Assembly (NCBI RefSeq): GCF_007655135.1
Contig: NC_045130.1
Location: forward strand, 32,484,605-32,548,604
DNA: 64,000 bases
DNA from: Punica granatum
Lineage: Eukaryota > Streptophyta > Magnoliopsida > Myrtales > Lythraceae
Reading direction: 5' to 3'
Both the position numbers and the translations under genes were made by a program. This document shows, one piece after another, positions 1 to 10,966 of this stretch. Every line of letters begins with the position of its first letter. Position 1 is the stretch's first letter. The notes below the pieces were generated by a model. The model saw only the letters and a program-made list of their open reading frames with translations, had not been told where the DNA came from and ran no database searches.

Positions 1-1096
1 GGGATGGTCAGCTACGTCCTCGACCTGCAGGAGAACTACTTCCTCCGGGCCGTGAAGCAGAAGGGCGAGAACTACATGGACGCCAAGTCTGGGGCCGGGC
101 CCGGGTCCTACTTCATCGACGTGAAGAAGGGCAGGATGAGGATACGGATGAAGGTCGGGCTGGCCCTCGGGGTCGTGGTGCTGTGCATTGGGATCGGCGC
201 CGGGGTCATGCACTTCGTCGAGAGGCTGGGGTGGCTGGACTCCCTGTACCTGTCGGTTATGTCGGTCACGACAGTCGGGTACGGGGACCGGGCTTTCAGT
301 ACCTTCTCGGGGAGAATCTTCGCCTCAGTTTGGTTGCTGGTCTCGACCCTCGCGGTTGCTCGGGCCTTCCTGTACTTGGCCGAGGCGAGGGTCGATAAGA
401 GGCAGAGGAGGATGACAAAGTGGGTCCTGGGGCACGACATGACCGTGGCCGATTTCCTTGCTGCCGATATCGATAACAACGGCTTCGTGAGGTATATGCT
501 CTATTGCTTGTATCTAGTCCGCCACAATTTGGTCAGCAGTCGATAATACTCATTGCACGTATGAACGATAGTTTCATCCCAAGCAGAACTGACACGGTCT
601 GAATATTACTGAAATAGCGAAATTACGACTCCTGACACTGTCAGTAGCGTTGTAGCCCCGAGATGTCTTTCTCCAGTGTGCTCTTACAAATATGGTACTT
701 TAGAGAATAAAGTGTTCGGGCCCCATAAAAGCTTGGAGCTTTCCAATAAACTTTACAAAGCAATCCCTTTTCCATGAAGGCTGACAAACAGAATTTGTAT
801 GTGTTCTATGATGACCACGTACAGGACTTTTCCCCTTAAAAGCCAAAAGCTTTTCATTTCCGAGTTGTCACCCTCTCGCGGATTGTTCGATTTCCGAACT
901 TTGAATGTTATAATGCTGGTTTATCGTCGGGGCTGTTAATGTGTGCAGTAAATCTGAGTATGTCATCTACAAGCTTAAAGAGATGGGGAAGGTGTCTGAG
1001 ACGGACATCATACGGATCTGCAACACTTTTGATAGGCTCGACACCGGCAACTGCGGGAAGATTAGCCTCGCCGATCTCATGGAAAATCGTCACTGA
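1..1096 (+). CDS. Two-pore potassium channel (TPK/KCO type), 3' end, two exons
   Basis: This is the C-terminal half of a tandem-pore K+ channel; the gene starts upstream of the window. Exons are 1-491 and 949-1096 (stop TGA 1094-1096), with donor GT at 492 and acceptor AG at 947-948. The first exon encodes a transmembrane helix, the second pore with selectivity filter TTVGYGD, and the last helix (SVWLLVSTLAVARAFLYL). The cytosolic tail has two EF-hands. The first loop, DIDNNGFVSKSE, is canonical and its Ser codon is split by the intron; the second (DRLDTGNCGKIS) is degenerate. By family knowledge, plant TPK channels are mostly vacuolar and are activated by cytosolic Ca2+ through these EF-hands. 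I cannot tell which TPK paralogue it is. The tail ends in MENRH. Confidence 0.93.
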
Positions 1097-4000
1097 TGCT
1101 GACCACAATTTTGCTGACAGAGCTCCCATTATTCAACTGCAAAACGAGGCAAGAGAAATTTATTTTACTGTTTTTTCTTGCATATGAGTTAAGAGCGGAA
1201 GAATACGAAGCCGGGTCATGGCATACGGGAATATCATGACGAGCTGCTTTTGAAATAAGGCACTGACCTTTGAGCTGAGCTGTGCCGACTCATTCGATTG
1301 TACATGTTGGGATATCTTCTGCAGGAAGGATCGGCATCGGCTTTTCCTCAACTTCACATAAATCGGTCATAAGTAGGAAATAATTTTGGTGGAGAGTGTA
1401 GGTTAGATATCGATTTAAGTCTGTACAGTACTGTTTGATTCATTCTTTGCAGGAGCAAACATTGGAATAAAAGGATTTCGATGGTCCAACGGAAACCCGT
1501 ACCTTTAGCTACTCTCGTCTGTGATCTCGTGTATGGGCTTCATGGAACCTTTGGATGGTGTCTGGCCATCTGCCTTTCAAATGATGATGGCTTTGGTAAC
1601 TAGGCAGAGAGGAGCTCGATTGTTTACAACTCGAAAGCATTCGGGATCGGATTTACTGGTTTCTGAGGAAACCCAAGTGAAGTCACACCGTCCGGTTGAT
1701 TTGGGGCGAGCAAGACAGATTCACAAACTGCAGGGACCATTTCGAGACAACTTAAACTATGAAAGTGGCCTTATTAGGTTGCCAACTAACTACGGGGAGT
1801 AAATGGAAATTGAACCCACACTGACCAATTATTTTATTTTATTATCAGTTGACCAATTTTTTTTTTATCAGATCCAACTAATTTTATAATTTTACTTAAG
1901 TTTATATGGCACTGGTCAGGTCTGATTTGACCACCCCCTTCAGTTCAGCTTGGTTCCGGCTCATGCGCGCCTTGCACATGAGTACCGCTCAAGGCCTCCT
2001 CGTGTTTTGGTCTCGTATGGATATTCGTCTCGGATTTCCATATAAAATGACTGAAGGTTTTTATAGATTTGACTTCAAGATCCTCCTGTCTCGATTTTCA
2101 CCGGGTTTCATGTAAATTATCAATTTCGTCCATGATTTATGCAAGTTGCATCGATCGCGTCCATAAAAAAAAATTATATCAATTCGGTCTCTGGTCATAT
2201 CAATTTAGTTCTTGTTCACATTAATTTCGTTTTTAGTCACATCAATTCAGTCATTTTTTGATCACATCATTTTGATTCTCGTCAACATTAATTCTTTATA
2301 TGAAAAAAGTTCTTTTGAACTCCATCCTTTTTATTACTCTTGTCTCCAAATCGATTTTAAAGCATTCGTTTTCATTGCTTGGACTTCCGATTCTCGTGTT
2401 CTTCGTGGCTATAGAAAGCTTATACGTAGTACTTCTACTTATGATGAAGTTTCGAGCAAAAAAGTAAAGAAATTAGTTAGAAAAAAGAGGTTGAAATTCG
2501 ATTTTCACTCAAAAGATAGAAATTTCGGATAGCGATATATAATATTCCCCTTTGATTTTTTTGTCTTCTTTATATTATTATAATAATATAATATAATATA
2601 ATATAATATAATATATATTTAATTTATTTAGCTTTTTTAATGTATTCGGGTCTTACGCCATACTATTTAAAAGTTCAATGGGCTGTTACTAATTTAGTTC
2701 GAGCAGAGTAGACCTATTAAAGGGGTAACCCTCCTCAATCATGATTTTTTTCTATTCACAAAAGTCGAACCCGAAATCTTATTTATGGGAATACACTTTG
2801 AATCGCCTGCACCAAGCAACGTTAATAACACTTTTGTTTTGTTCTATGTAATTTTGAATCCTTAGTTGATGAATGGTTATACAATGGTGCCGGTGATCGT
2901 TATGAATTAAATGTTTAGGAAAAAGAAAGGAAAATCGTGAAAGGATCTCAAAATCTCTCTCTCACACACACATATATATTTGAAAATTAGTTAATCTTTT
3001 TCTTGCTAAATCTTAATATTAGAGGAGTGAAAGTGCATCTATATCATAATGCACATGAAAAAAAGAACGCGCGTCTTTCATAAAAAAAATCGATAACGTA
3101 GATTAATAAAAGACTGCGAAACACCAATAGGATTTTTTGTTTTTCTATTAATATATTATTTTAGTTATTTGCATTGTTTTGAATTTTTTTGTTTATTTTT
3201 TATGCATTTTGAAGGCTTTCAAGAAAAAGTCATGAAAGGATCACGGAGTAATTTTTTCTGTGAAATTAGTCCTCAATTTTAGTTTGTAAAATCTTATTAT
3301 TAGAAGAGTAAAAGTGGATCTTTCGTAACAAAAATCAATTATATAAATTTATAAAAGATAGCAATAGAGTAAAAATGTATTTCACATGATTTTTGGGAGT
3401 CAATATGTTCGTTGAAAAAATCAGTTGAAGTGTTAGCAAAAAAATTTAAACATAAAAGTATATTTATTTATAAATAATTATATTTATTTAGGGTTCTAAT
3501 GAATGTGTTGTTGATTTATGAAAAAAATATGGAAAAAATTAATGAATATTAATAAAAAGTAATGACTGTGTTGTTGAATAACTTGAATTGTGAAAAAAGT
3601 AATGAATAGTTGAAAGAATTTAATATTAAAAATTGAATTGAATGGTAGTTAAGATAAAAAAATGAAGAAAAAAGGAAAACTTGTAATTATGTTATTGAAT
3701 TGAAGATAAGTGAAGTTAAAGTGGAGTAGAGTAATGAATATTACTCTAAAATTAAACATACCCTTAAAATTCTTAAGAAATTATGATATGATGTAATTGA
3801 CACGAAAATTTTCTCCCTAGCATGGCGGAGGGTTCCGACCACAGTATAATTCAAATTCAAATCCCAAAATAACGAGTTTGTAGGTCATATTCCTAGCTAA
3901 AGTTGCGGATCAAGAATGCTATACTGCCTTCGTATAAAATCTTTTGAAGAAAAATTTGCAACTAAATCCGCTGGTAAACTATGAAATCCATATCTATATC

Positions 4001-4570
4001 TCCAACACATAGAAGGCCCGCGTGCGATATGCAGGCTTAAAGCATTGATGAATACATATACATATATATATATATATTTTTTTTTGTCACATTATTAAAA
4101 TACATATACATATATATCAAAGTATGCCTTCATATAAAAGAAATCGTGAACAAAATAGTTCGATGTATAATTTCAGGTGCTTGAAAAACATTTCGTAGAT
4201 TGCGGATCTTTCATAAGATTATATTTTCTTGAACAATTAAATATCTCAAATAATTTATCCGATAGCAGTATATGCATTTTGAGGTCTTGAAGAAAACTCA
4301 AATGCAATCTCAATTCGGCCGAATCAAGATTGGTTTCACCTCTCTAAGAACTGGAATTTCAGAAAATATATCAAAGTAATTTAGTTGATGAACCATAAAT
4401 TTAATTTCTCACACTAGACCTTCGATTTCGGACGCCGAACCTCTGAATCCGCCTAAGGGTCGAATCCCATCATCGAGGTGTTGGAAATCGATTAGGGCCA
4501 GAACGCGTTTTTGGTTTGATTTTGTTTTCGAAGGAGTAATCAGGGCGGACGGTACGGGATTTGATTTTTT
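1097..4570. other. Intergenic, AT-rich, no gene recognised
   Basis: I see no convincing gene. Up to about 1.8 kb the composition is moderate and may include the 3' UTR of the channel gene. From 1.85 kb it is AT-rich, with short imperfect repeats of a 'catcaattcagtc'-like word (2170-2290) and a TAATA run near 2575-2615. A copy of a dispersed MITE family lies at 3466-3775. Confidence 0.6.
3466..3775. mobile_element. MITE-like element, dispersed AT-rich family (copy 1)
   Basis: This stretch is closely similar to 11,790-12,112 and is similar, in reverse complement, to 16,238-16,555. All share repeated words such as 'aatgaatagttga' and 'tgtgttgttgaat' and the string 'attgaattgaatgg'. It has no coding capacity. 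Ends were judged from where the copies stop matching, so they are approximate. Confidence 0.6.
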
Positions 4571-4574
4571 TTTT

Positions 4575-6690
4575 TTTGGTAAATTACACCCCCTTCCTTG
4601 TAGTATTGTTGAATCACAATTCATCACATTCTTAAAAGAAAATGACACTCTATCCCGTTCTTAATAAAAAATTGACCCTCCACCCCACCAACTAAGGTGA
4701 TCTAATAGAAAAATATTTTTTTGTGTCTTCAATCTTTAATTGTTTTTATCAATTTCATCCTAATTCATTTGTATATGTTTAATATTGTCCTCAAGGTATC
4801 ATGGTTGGTCTACGTTAGTCTTGCTATTTAAATTTCCACCAAAATTAATGACGAGTAAATTTTTTGAGAATAAAAATATTATTTTATAAATTAAAGAAAA
4901 TTAAAAAAAAGAATTCTCGTAAATTTTCCAGCGGAAGTTGTCGATATCGATTAAGTCCTTCGTTTATCTTTTTTTTTTTGTTGGGGGGTGTGGTTTGTTC
5001 GTGATCACAGTCCACCCTTAACATTAATATCTCAAACTAGGACCTCTATAATAATATTGTTTTTAAATTTTTAGGAAATTTCCTATAAAATTTCCCTTGA
5101 AAAATTATTAATACATTTTATTTTTATTTTTGAGGGAATTCCCTCGATTTTTAAAATTTTTGAGGGATTTTCCTTGAAAAGTAACTTTTATTTTCTTTAA
5201 GTTTTTCGATAAAAGTCCATATATATGTTTAATATGGATTTTCCTCCACCCCATTAACCAAGGTGACCTAATAGAAAAATATTTTTTTGTGTCCTCAATC
5301 TTTAATTGTTTTATCAATTTCATCCTAATTCATTTGTATATGGTTAATATTGTCCTCAAGGTATCATGGTTGGTCTATGTTAGTCTTGCTATTTAAATTT
5401 CCACCAAAATTAATGACGAGTAAATTTTTTGAGAATAAAAATATTATTTTATAAATTAAAGAAAATTAGAAAAAGGAATTCTCGTAAATTTTCCAATGGA
5501 AGTTGTTGATAGCGATTAAGTCCTTCGTTTATCCTTTTTTTTTTTGTAGGGGGTGTGGTTTTTATTCATGATCGCTGTCCACCCTTAACATCAATATTTC
5601 AAACTGGATTTCTATAATAATATTATTTTTAAAATTTTTAGGAAATTTCCTGTAAAATTATTAATACAATTTTTTTTTCATTTTTTGAGGGAATTCCCTC
5701 GATTTTTAAAATTTTTGAGGGATTTTTCTTGAAAAATAACTTTTATTTCTTTAAGTTTTTTTTTATAAAAGTCCATCTATAGGAAATCCGTTGATAATTT
5801 TCAGCAGAAAATTTTATCAAAAATTTTCCTTGAAAGTAGCTAGTGTTTTTTTTTTCTATTTTCTTTTGTAGTATGAGGTTATTAGTCGTTAGAATGGTCA
5901 CCCAAAACTTTGTTGTCGTGTTCGCGAGCGCTGATGCTGAACGCAAGTCTCTTCATATATAAGTATTTGAGCAAGCATTATGAATAATAAAATGATCTTT
6001 AAAATTAATAAATTTAAAAAAAGGAACAATAATAAAGAGGAGATATAGGGACTTTAAGGTCACCTTCTTGGCAATGTTATAGAGACCACTAGTTGGCAGT
6101 GATTTATGAAGGGTACGAGTGCGAAGGGATCAAGGTGCTGGCAGCCTATTCGAAATCACTGATGGCTTTAGTGAATATTATAGTCATCTATTTTGGATAT
6201 GCTCCTTATAGTTATTGTCTTATTCGTTAATTTTATTTCGACAAATTTTTATTTACGGAAATATTATATGGTAGTAAGCTTCGTCTTTCGATATCAAGAT
6301 GTCAAGTATAATAGTTTGGGATATTCATCTTGAGGAGTGACGCCTCGTCAACGACCATCATTAGTTCTCCAAACTTTTGAAAGCCTCAGTTATTGTTGAT
6401 GTGTTGGTGTCTTTTTTTTTCGAAAAATATTTTATTCTTAAAAATATTACGCATTAATAGGTCTATCGAAATTTCCTCAAGCAAGAGAAACCATGTAATA
6501 TTGATGATAAGAGTAAACAAAAAAAAGAAAAAGAATGAAAGCGAAAAGCGATTAAAATTTAGGAATCAAAAAAGATTTTTCTTATTAAGTCAACATGGTC
6601 AATAGTGTGGAGTGTCATTTTGTATCAAGAATGGGGTTGAGTGTCATTTTATAAAAACTTATGGGAGGAGTGTCTAGTTTACCTAAATTT
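4575..6690. repeat. Candidate inverted-repeat element containing a tandem duplication
   Basis: The left arm (about 4575-4690) contains 'ggtaaattacaccccc' and 'aaaatgacactctatccc'. The reverse complement of about 6585-6690 contains 'aggtaaactagacactcc' and 'aaaatgacactcaacccc'. The arms are about 105-115 bp and diverged. The interior carries the duplication at 4678-5776 and no recognisable protein. This could be a degraded DNA transposon; no target duplication was found. Confidence 0.35.
4678..5776. repeat. Direct tandem duplication, period 566 bp
   Basis: Copy 1 begins at 4678 and copy 2 at 5244; both start 'ctccacccca' and run through the same order of words: 'gtatcatggttggtct', 'aaattaatgacgagtaaa', 'ttaagtccttcgtttatc', 'gagggaattccctcga'. 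The copies are mostly identical with small indels. Copy 2 ends near 5776 at 'ataaaagtccat'. Noncoding. Confidence 0.85.
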
Positions 6691-6974
6691 TTTCCTTTAA
6701 AATATGTTTTTCTTTGAGTCAAACCAAATTTACCATGGTCAAATTTCTTGATTTCCCATGGTTAATGTAACGGAAAGTAACGGAAGCTTGCCAACAAAAA
6801 TCAATTGAGAATAAGTTTCAGATTTTAACGAGAACAGGGTTCGGTGTTATTCAAGCAAACATCAAGGGTAAGGAGTGTAATTTGCCCAAAAGAATTTAAA
6901 GAAAAGTTATAAATTTTCGAAAATTCATGACAATTCATTGAGCAATCTAAGCACACTTCAAGCCTGCTTACATC

Positions 6975-7005
<31 letters not shown>

Positions 7006-7014
7006 ACAATGATA

Positions 7015-8430
7015 AGGTGGGCCTAATCGGATGGTCTCAGAATGTGCTGATTCTGAATGAAATTTTTTCGATTTTTTGAGTTTAAAATTTTTTAATTTAA
7101 TTATTTTCTATTATAAAATGATCGACAAAATAAATTTAAAAATATTCTTAAAATTTAAAAATCTTTCGAAATTAAACAAAATCTTCCATAATTAATTATT
7201 TTCTTTTATAAAATTATTAACAAAATATTCCAAAATTATTTACCAAAAATTCTCTAGGAAATTAGAATCTTAGGAATTTTTTTTAAAATAAATTAAATTA
7301 GCATGGCAAATAATAATTTCGTAAGATTCTAATTTCAAAAGATTATTTTAATTTTGGAAGATTATTTTAATTTTGAAAGATTATTTTAATTTTGAAAGAT
7401 TTTGTTGATAATTAGCTAACAAAAAATAATTAAATTAAAAATTTTAAAAATTCAAAATCGAAAAATTTCTATTTAAAACTCGATTCCCTTTTTTTTTTCC
7501 CTTTTCTTCAATTTTTATTATATATTGTATAAATCATAATTTTCAACCAAAGAAAAAGTTCACCAAAAAAAAACTTTATAATAGTATAGCGCGTGTGTAT
7601 ATATATACATATAGAGTCAGCATCTACATTAATATCACACTAATGACTCCATCATTAATCTTCATGCAAATGGTAATTTTTAGAGTAAATGGACCTCAAA
7701 TAAGATCCAATTATATATCATCCAATAATTTTAACCTAAAAATGCACTTTGGATGTTGTGATCTGATTGAATCGTCAAATAATTTAGCATAAATATTTTA
7801 ACATTCAAACATTTTAAACACTTAGATAATAATAAAGATATAGATTTGATTATTTAAGATATTCTATCTTAAAAGAGATCAATGACCCACAAATTATTAG
7901 TGATAAAGGACAAAAAGATCAAAAAAGAAAAATTGAAGATATTTCAAGAAGAAATTATTATTCACGCTCATCATATTGACCGATGTTGATATTAACTTTT
8001 ATCTAATTCAAGATTATTAAATATTACGCATATTATAAAATGTTCTTAAAAAGTTTTAAAAATATTCTATTATATTGATAATTATAATTAAAATATTTAT
8101 TTAATTTTTTAAATTCAAAATTTGGTGATTTATTAATTATAATGTATTCATAAAAAAATTAGAAAAAATTAATTGTTCTTACATATTATTTTTTAATATT
8201 CAATATTAAAAATTAGAAACACTCGAAATCATTTTTGAATTTTAAAAAATTAAAATTTATATATTAAATATTTATAACTAATAATATCTATGAGAAAAAT
8301 AAAAAATATGTTTTTATCATAATCTTAGCATGAAATATCTTTTGAAATTAAGAAAATTAAAAAACTAAAAAAAACCAAGGAAATTCCATTTGAAATCCTA
8401 GTGTTCTAAGACCATCTGGTCGGATCCATC
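7015..8430. repeat. Candidate AT-rich element with imperfect terminal inverted repeats
   Basis: The left end 'cggatggtctcagaa', followed by 'gaaattttttcgatttttt', resembles the reverse complement of the right end ('agatggtcttagaa', 'ggaatttccttggtttttt'). The arms are roughly 80-90 bp and diverged. The interior is AT-rich and noncoding. Confidence 0.35.
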
Positions 8431-9249
8431 ATGTCCTTACTTTCATATAGATGTATGTGGAATCATAGATATATAGATATAGATATTGATATATTGATTA
8501 TATATTACATTGACATAGTCAAGTTTGTGTGTCTGAAGAAACACACAATCTAAGGAAATATATTAACTGAAAAATAACTACTTAAAATAATTATCATAAA
8601 AGAATTAGTAATTTTTAATAGTTATCATTAATAAGACCTCATCAAAACCTGTTATAATTCTACGCCGAATATATATAGTTCGTAAATTATGAAAGGTAAA
8701 AGCGTAAGAGTTAGTATTCATATGTATTCATCATATATCTATTGGATAATGAATATTAAGGATTTGTATATCATCAACTCCATAAGTATCAAGTATTTAT
8801 TACTTAGATATATACGTCTAGAGCAAAATAAAATTTTCCTAAAACAATACAATATCTAAGAAAACTATGTCTACTGGTATGGTTTCACACCATACTGAGA
8901 ATATTATTTGTGAAATAGTTTTGAATTTAATATAAATATTTTTTTGGATTCTCAATATTAAATTGTATGACAATTCAACAATTTTACCAAATAGTAATTA
9001 TTTTGAGCAAAATATAAAAGAATAACTAATACCTTGAATGATTGATTTCCACGAAAACTCTAATAAAAGTTTAAGCGATCCATTCAAGAACCCTAACCAA
9101 ATATGGGAAGGAAAATTAAGTCCTCTTTTGTATAAATTGTTTACTGGAATTAAGTTATCTCATTATCAAAAACACACACATATATACAGTAGTCGAAAAA
9201 GAGAGAATCCAATAATAAAAGTAAACATAATATTTATTATTCTATAATA

Positions 9250-9722
9250 ATATTTACATAATGTAATAGAAATATATACATACACTACTATATATTTTAT
9301 TCTAATTTTTTACCATTTATTTATGTACGATCTAAAATATAAGATAAATCAATATATATATATATATCTATATATATATATATATATCTATATCTTGAAC
9401 GGCAAAAGGCATAAGATATAGACATATATATGTATATTATTTCCTTGTGTATAATATAAATATATATTCCACAAATTCCATATCTAATATTAATATTTAC
9501 ATAATGTAATAGAAACATATGCATAAATTACTATATATTTTATTCTATTTTTTTTACCATTTTTATATGTACGATCTAAAATAAAACATAAATCCATAAT
9601 ATATATATATATATATATCTATTTTTTGAATGGTAAAAGCATAAGATGTGTACATATATATACATATGTATATTATTTCCTTGTTTATAATATGAATATA
9701 TAGGCCACAGATTCCATATCTT
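9250..9722. repeat. Tandem duplication, period 243 bp
   Basis: 'tatttacataatgtaatag' occurs at 9251 and 9494, and both copies continue through 'ttttaccattt', 'gtacgatctaaaat', a TA run, 'gcataagat' and 'gtatattatttccttgt' to 'attccatatct'. Noncoding. Confidence 0.85.
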
Positions 9723-10363
9723 GGCAATTGCAATTCAAATATTTTTCTAATTTATAGTAATTCAATTAAAATTGAAAAATTAAAAACATAAAAAACTGAG
9801 AAAATTTTATTCAGTAACGGAGTTTTTTGAGGCCATTTAATTGAGCTCATATTGTCTTTACTTTCATATATATAGATATATTGATATAGATTGAAGGTAC
9901 GTAAAATTGTGATAAATAAATGAGACGGTTCTTCCTAGTGCTTTAGATTTCGACGACAGAAAATAGTGAGACACATCGAGGTTCATATCATGAGACAAAG
10001 TTAAATGTGAGTAGATGTTCATTATTTCTTTTTATGTAATTTTTCTTACATAAATTATGAGATAATCTGGGTCAGAAACTCTAAACATATAAGAAATAAC
10101 AAAAATAGAAATTTGACACGATTTTCTTTCCAGTGAAGTAAGAGTATCTCCAGCCAATAGTTGAATACTAATTTCCGCTCAAACGTCTGTTCAATTTATC
10201 TATCTTTAAAATTCATGCAGCGTGTTTAATATCGGGCGAGCTTCTCACGTTCTTGCATTTATTACAACTGATCTTATCCAATTTCTGAAAAAGTTGCAAA
10301 GTTCCAAAAATTTTAATTACTTTTTCTCCGTAAATAATAATGGATAAGATGCTTCACGTATGA

Positions 10364-10555
10364 CCGTAGAGACGGGACCGAAGGACCTTATCAGCCTTGT
10401 GGTTGCTATCAGTATCAGTTGTTCGTCGTCGAAGATCAATCCACACGATTGTTCTACACCGTAGAGACGGGACCGAAGGACCTTATCAGCCTTGTGGTTG
10501 CTATCAGTATCAGTTGTTCATTGTCGAAGATCAATCCACACGATTGTTCTACACC
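10364..10555. repeat. Near-perfect 95-bp tandem duplication
   Basis: 'ccgtagagacgggaccgaag' occurs at 10,364 and 10,459. Both units continue through 'cttgtggttgctatcagtat' to 'cacacgattgttctacacc', with only about two differences (the 'gttcgtcgtcg' versus 'gttcattgtcg' stretch). Their composition is richer in GC than the surroundings. No known element was recognised. Confidence 0.9.
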
Positions 10556-10966
10556 GCGGTCCGACAATGAAGCACATGCCACCACCAATATGTTTCATTT
10601 CAAAGGCTAATCCATTTCCGCATCACTTGTAAACCAGTCTTGCAATTTTTATTTTTATTTTTTATTTTTTTTGGGAATTTTCATTGGGTGTTGGATTAGG
10701 TGGTAATGAATCCAATGATCAATCTTGTTTGATAATTAAATTGTCCCAGTTAATTGCTAAGTTCATGAAAGGCTACAAACAGCTCGAGTACGTATATGAT
10801 CAATAGCAAATTAAAGATCGCGCGATCAATTTTTTTCCTCGCAGTAGCAGGAATTTCAATGGAAGTATCTCAATGTTATTGTCCCTTTACCGTTTGTTTG
10901 TATGAGGGATTAGGAGGAACGATAGAGTGTTTATCCTCCACATTCCTCTATTAGAAAGAAAATTAA

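Larger units (their letters stand above)
6691..10966. other. Intergenic, very AT-rich, no gene recognised
   Basis: This long AT-rich tract contains TA microsatellites (about 6978-7000, 9353-9390, 9598-9620), a possible long inverted-repeat element (7015-8430), a 243-bp tandem duplication (9250-9722) and a 95-bp tandem duplication (10,364-10,555). Open frames here are short and low-complexity, and I do not support any of them as genes. Confidence 0.6.

Noticed and set aside
1521..1802. A 93-residue frame downstream of the K+ channel gene
   Set aside because: No motif, signal or splice context; most likely 3' UTR or intergenic sequence.
2212..2532. A 106-residue frame that looked like an organelle-derived fragment
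   Set aside because: It has no recognisable motif, sits in AT-rich sequence, and I could not match it to a specific plastid or mitochondrial gene.
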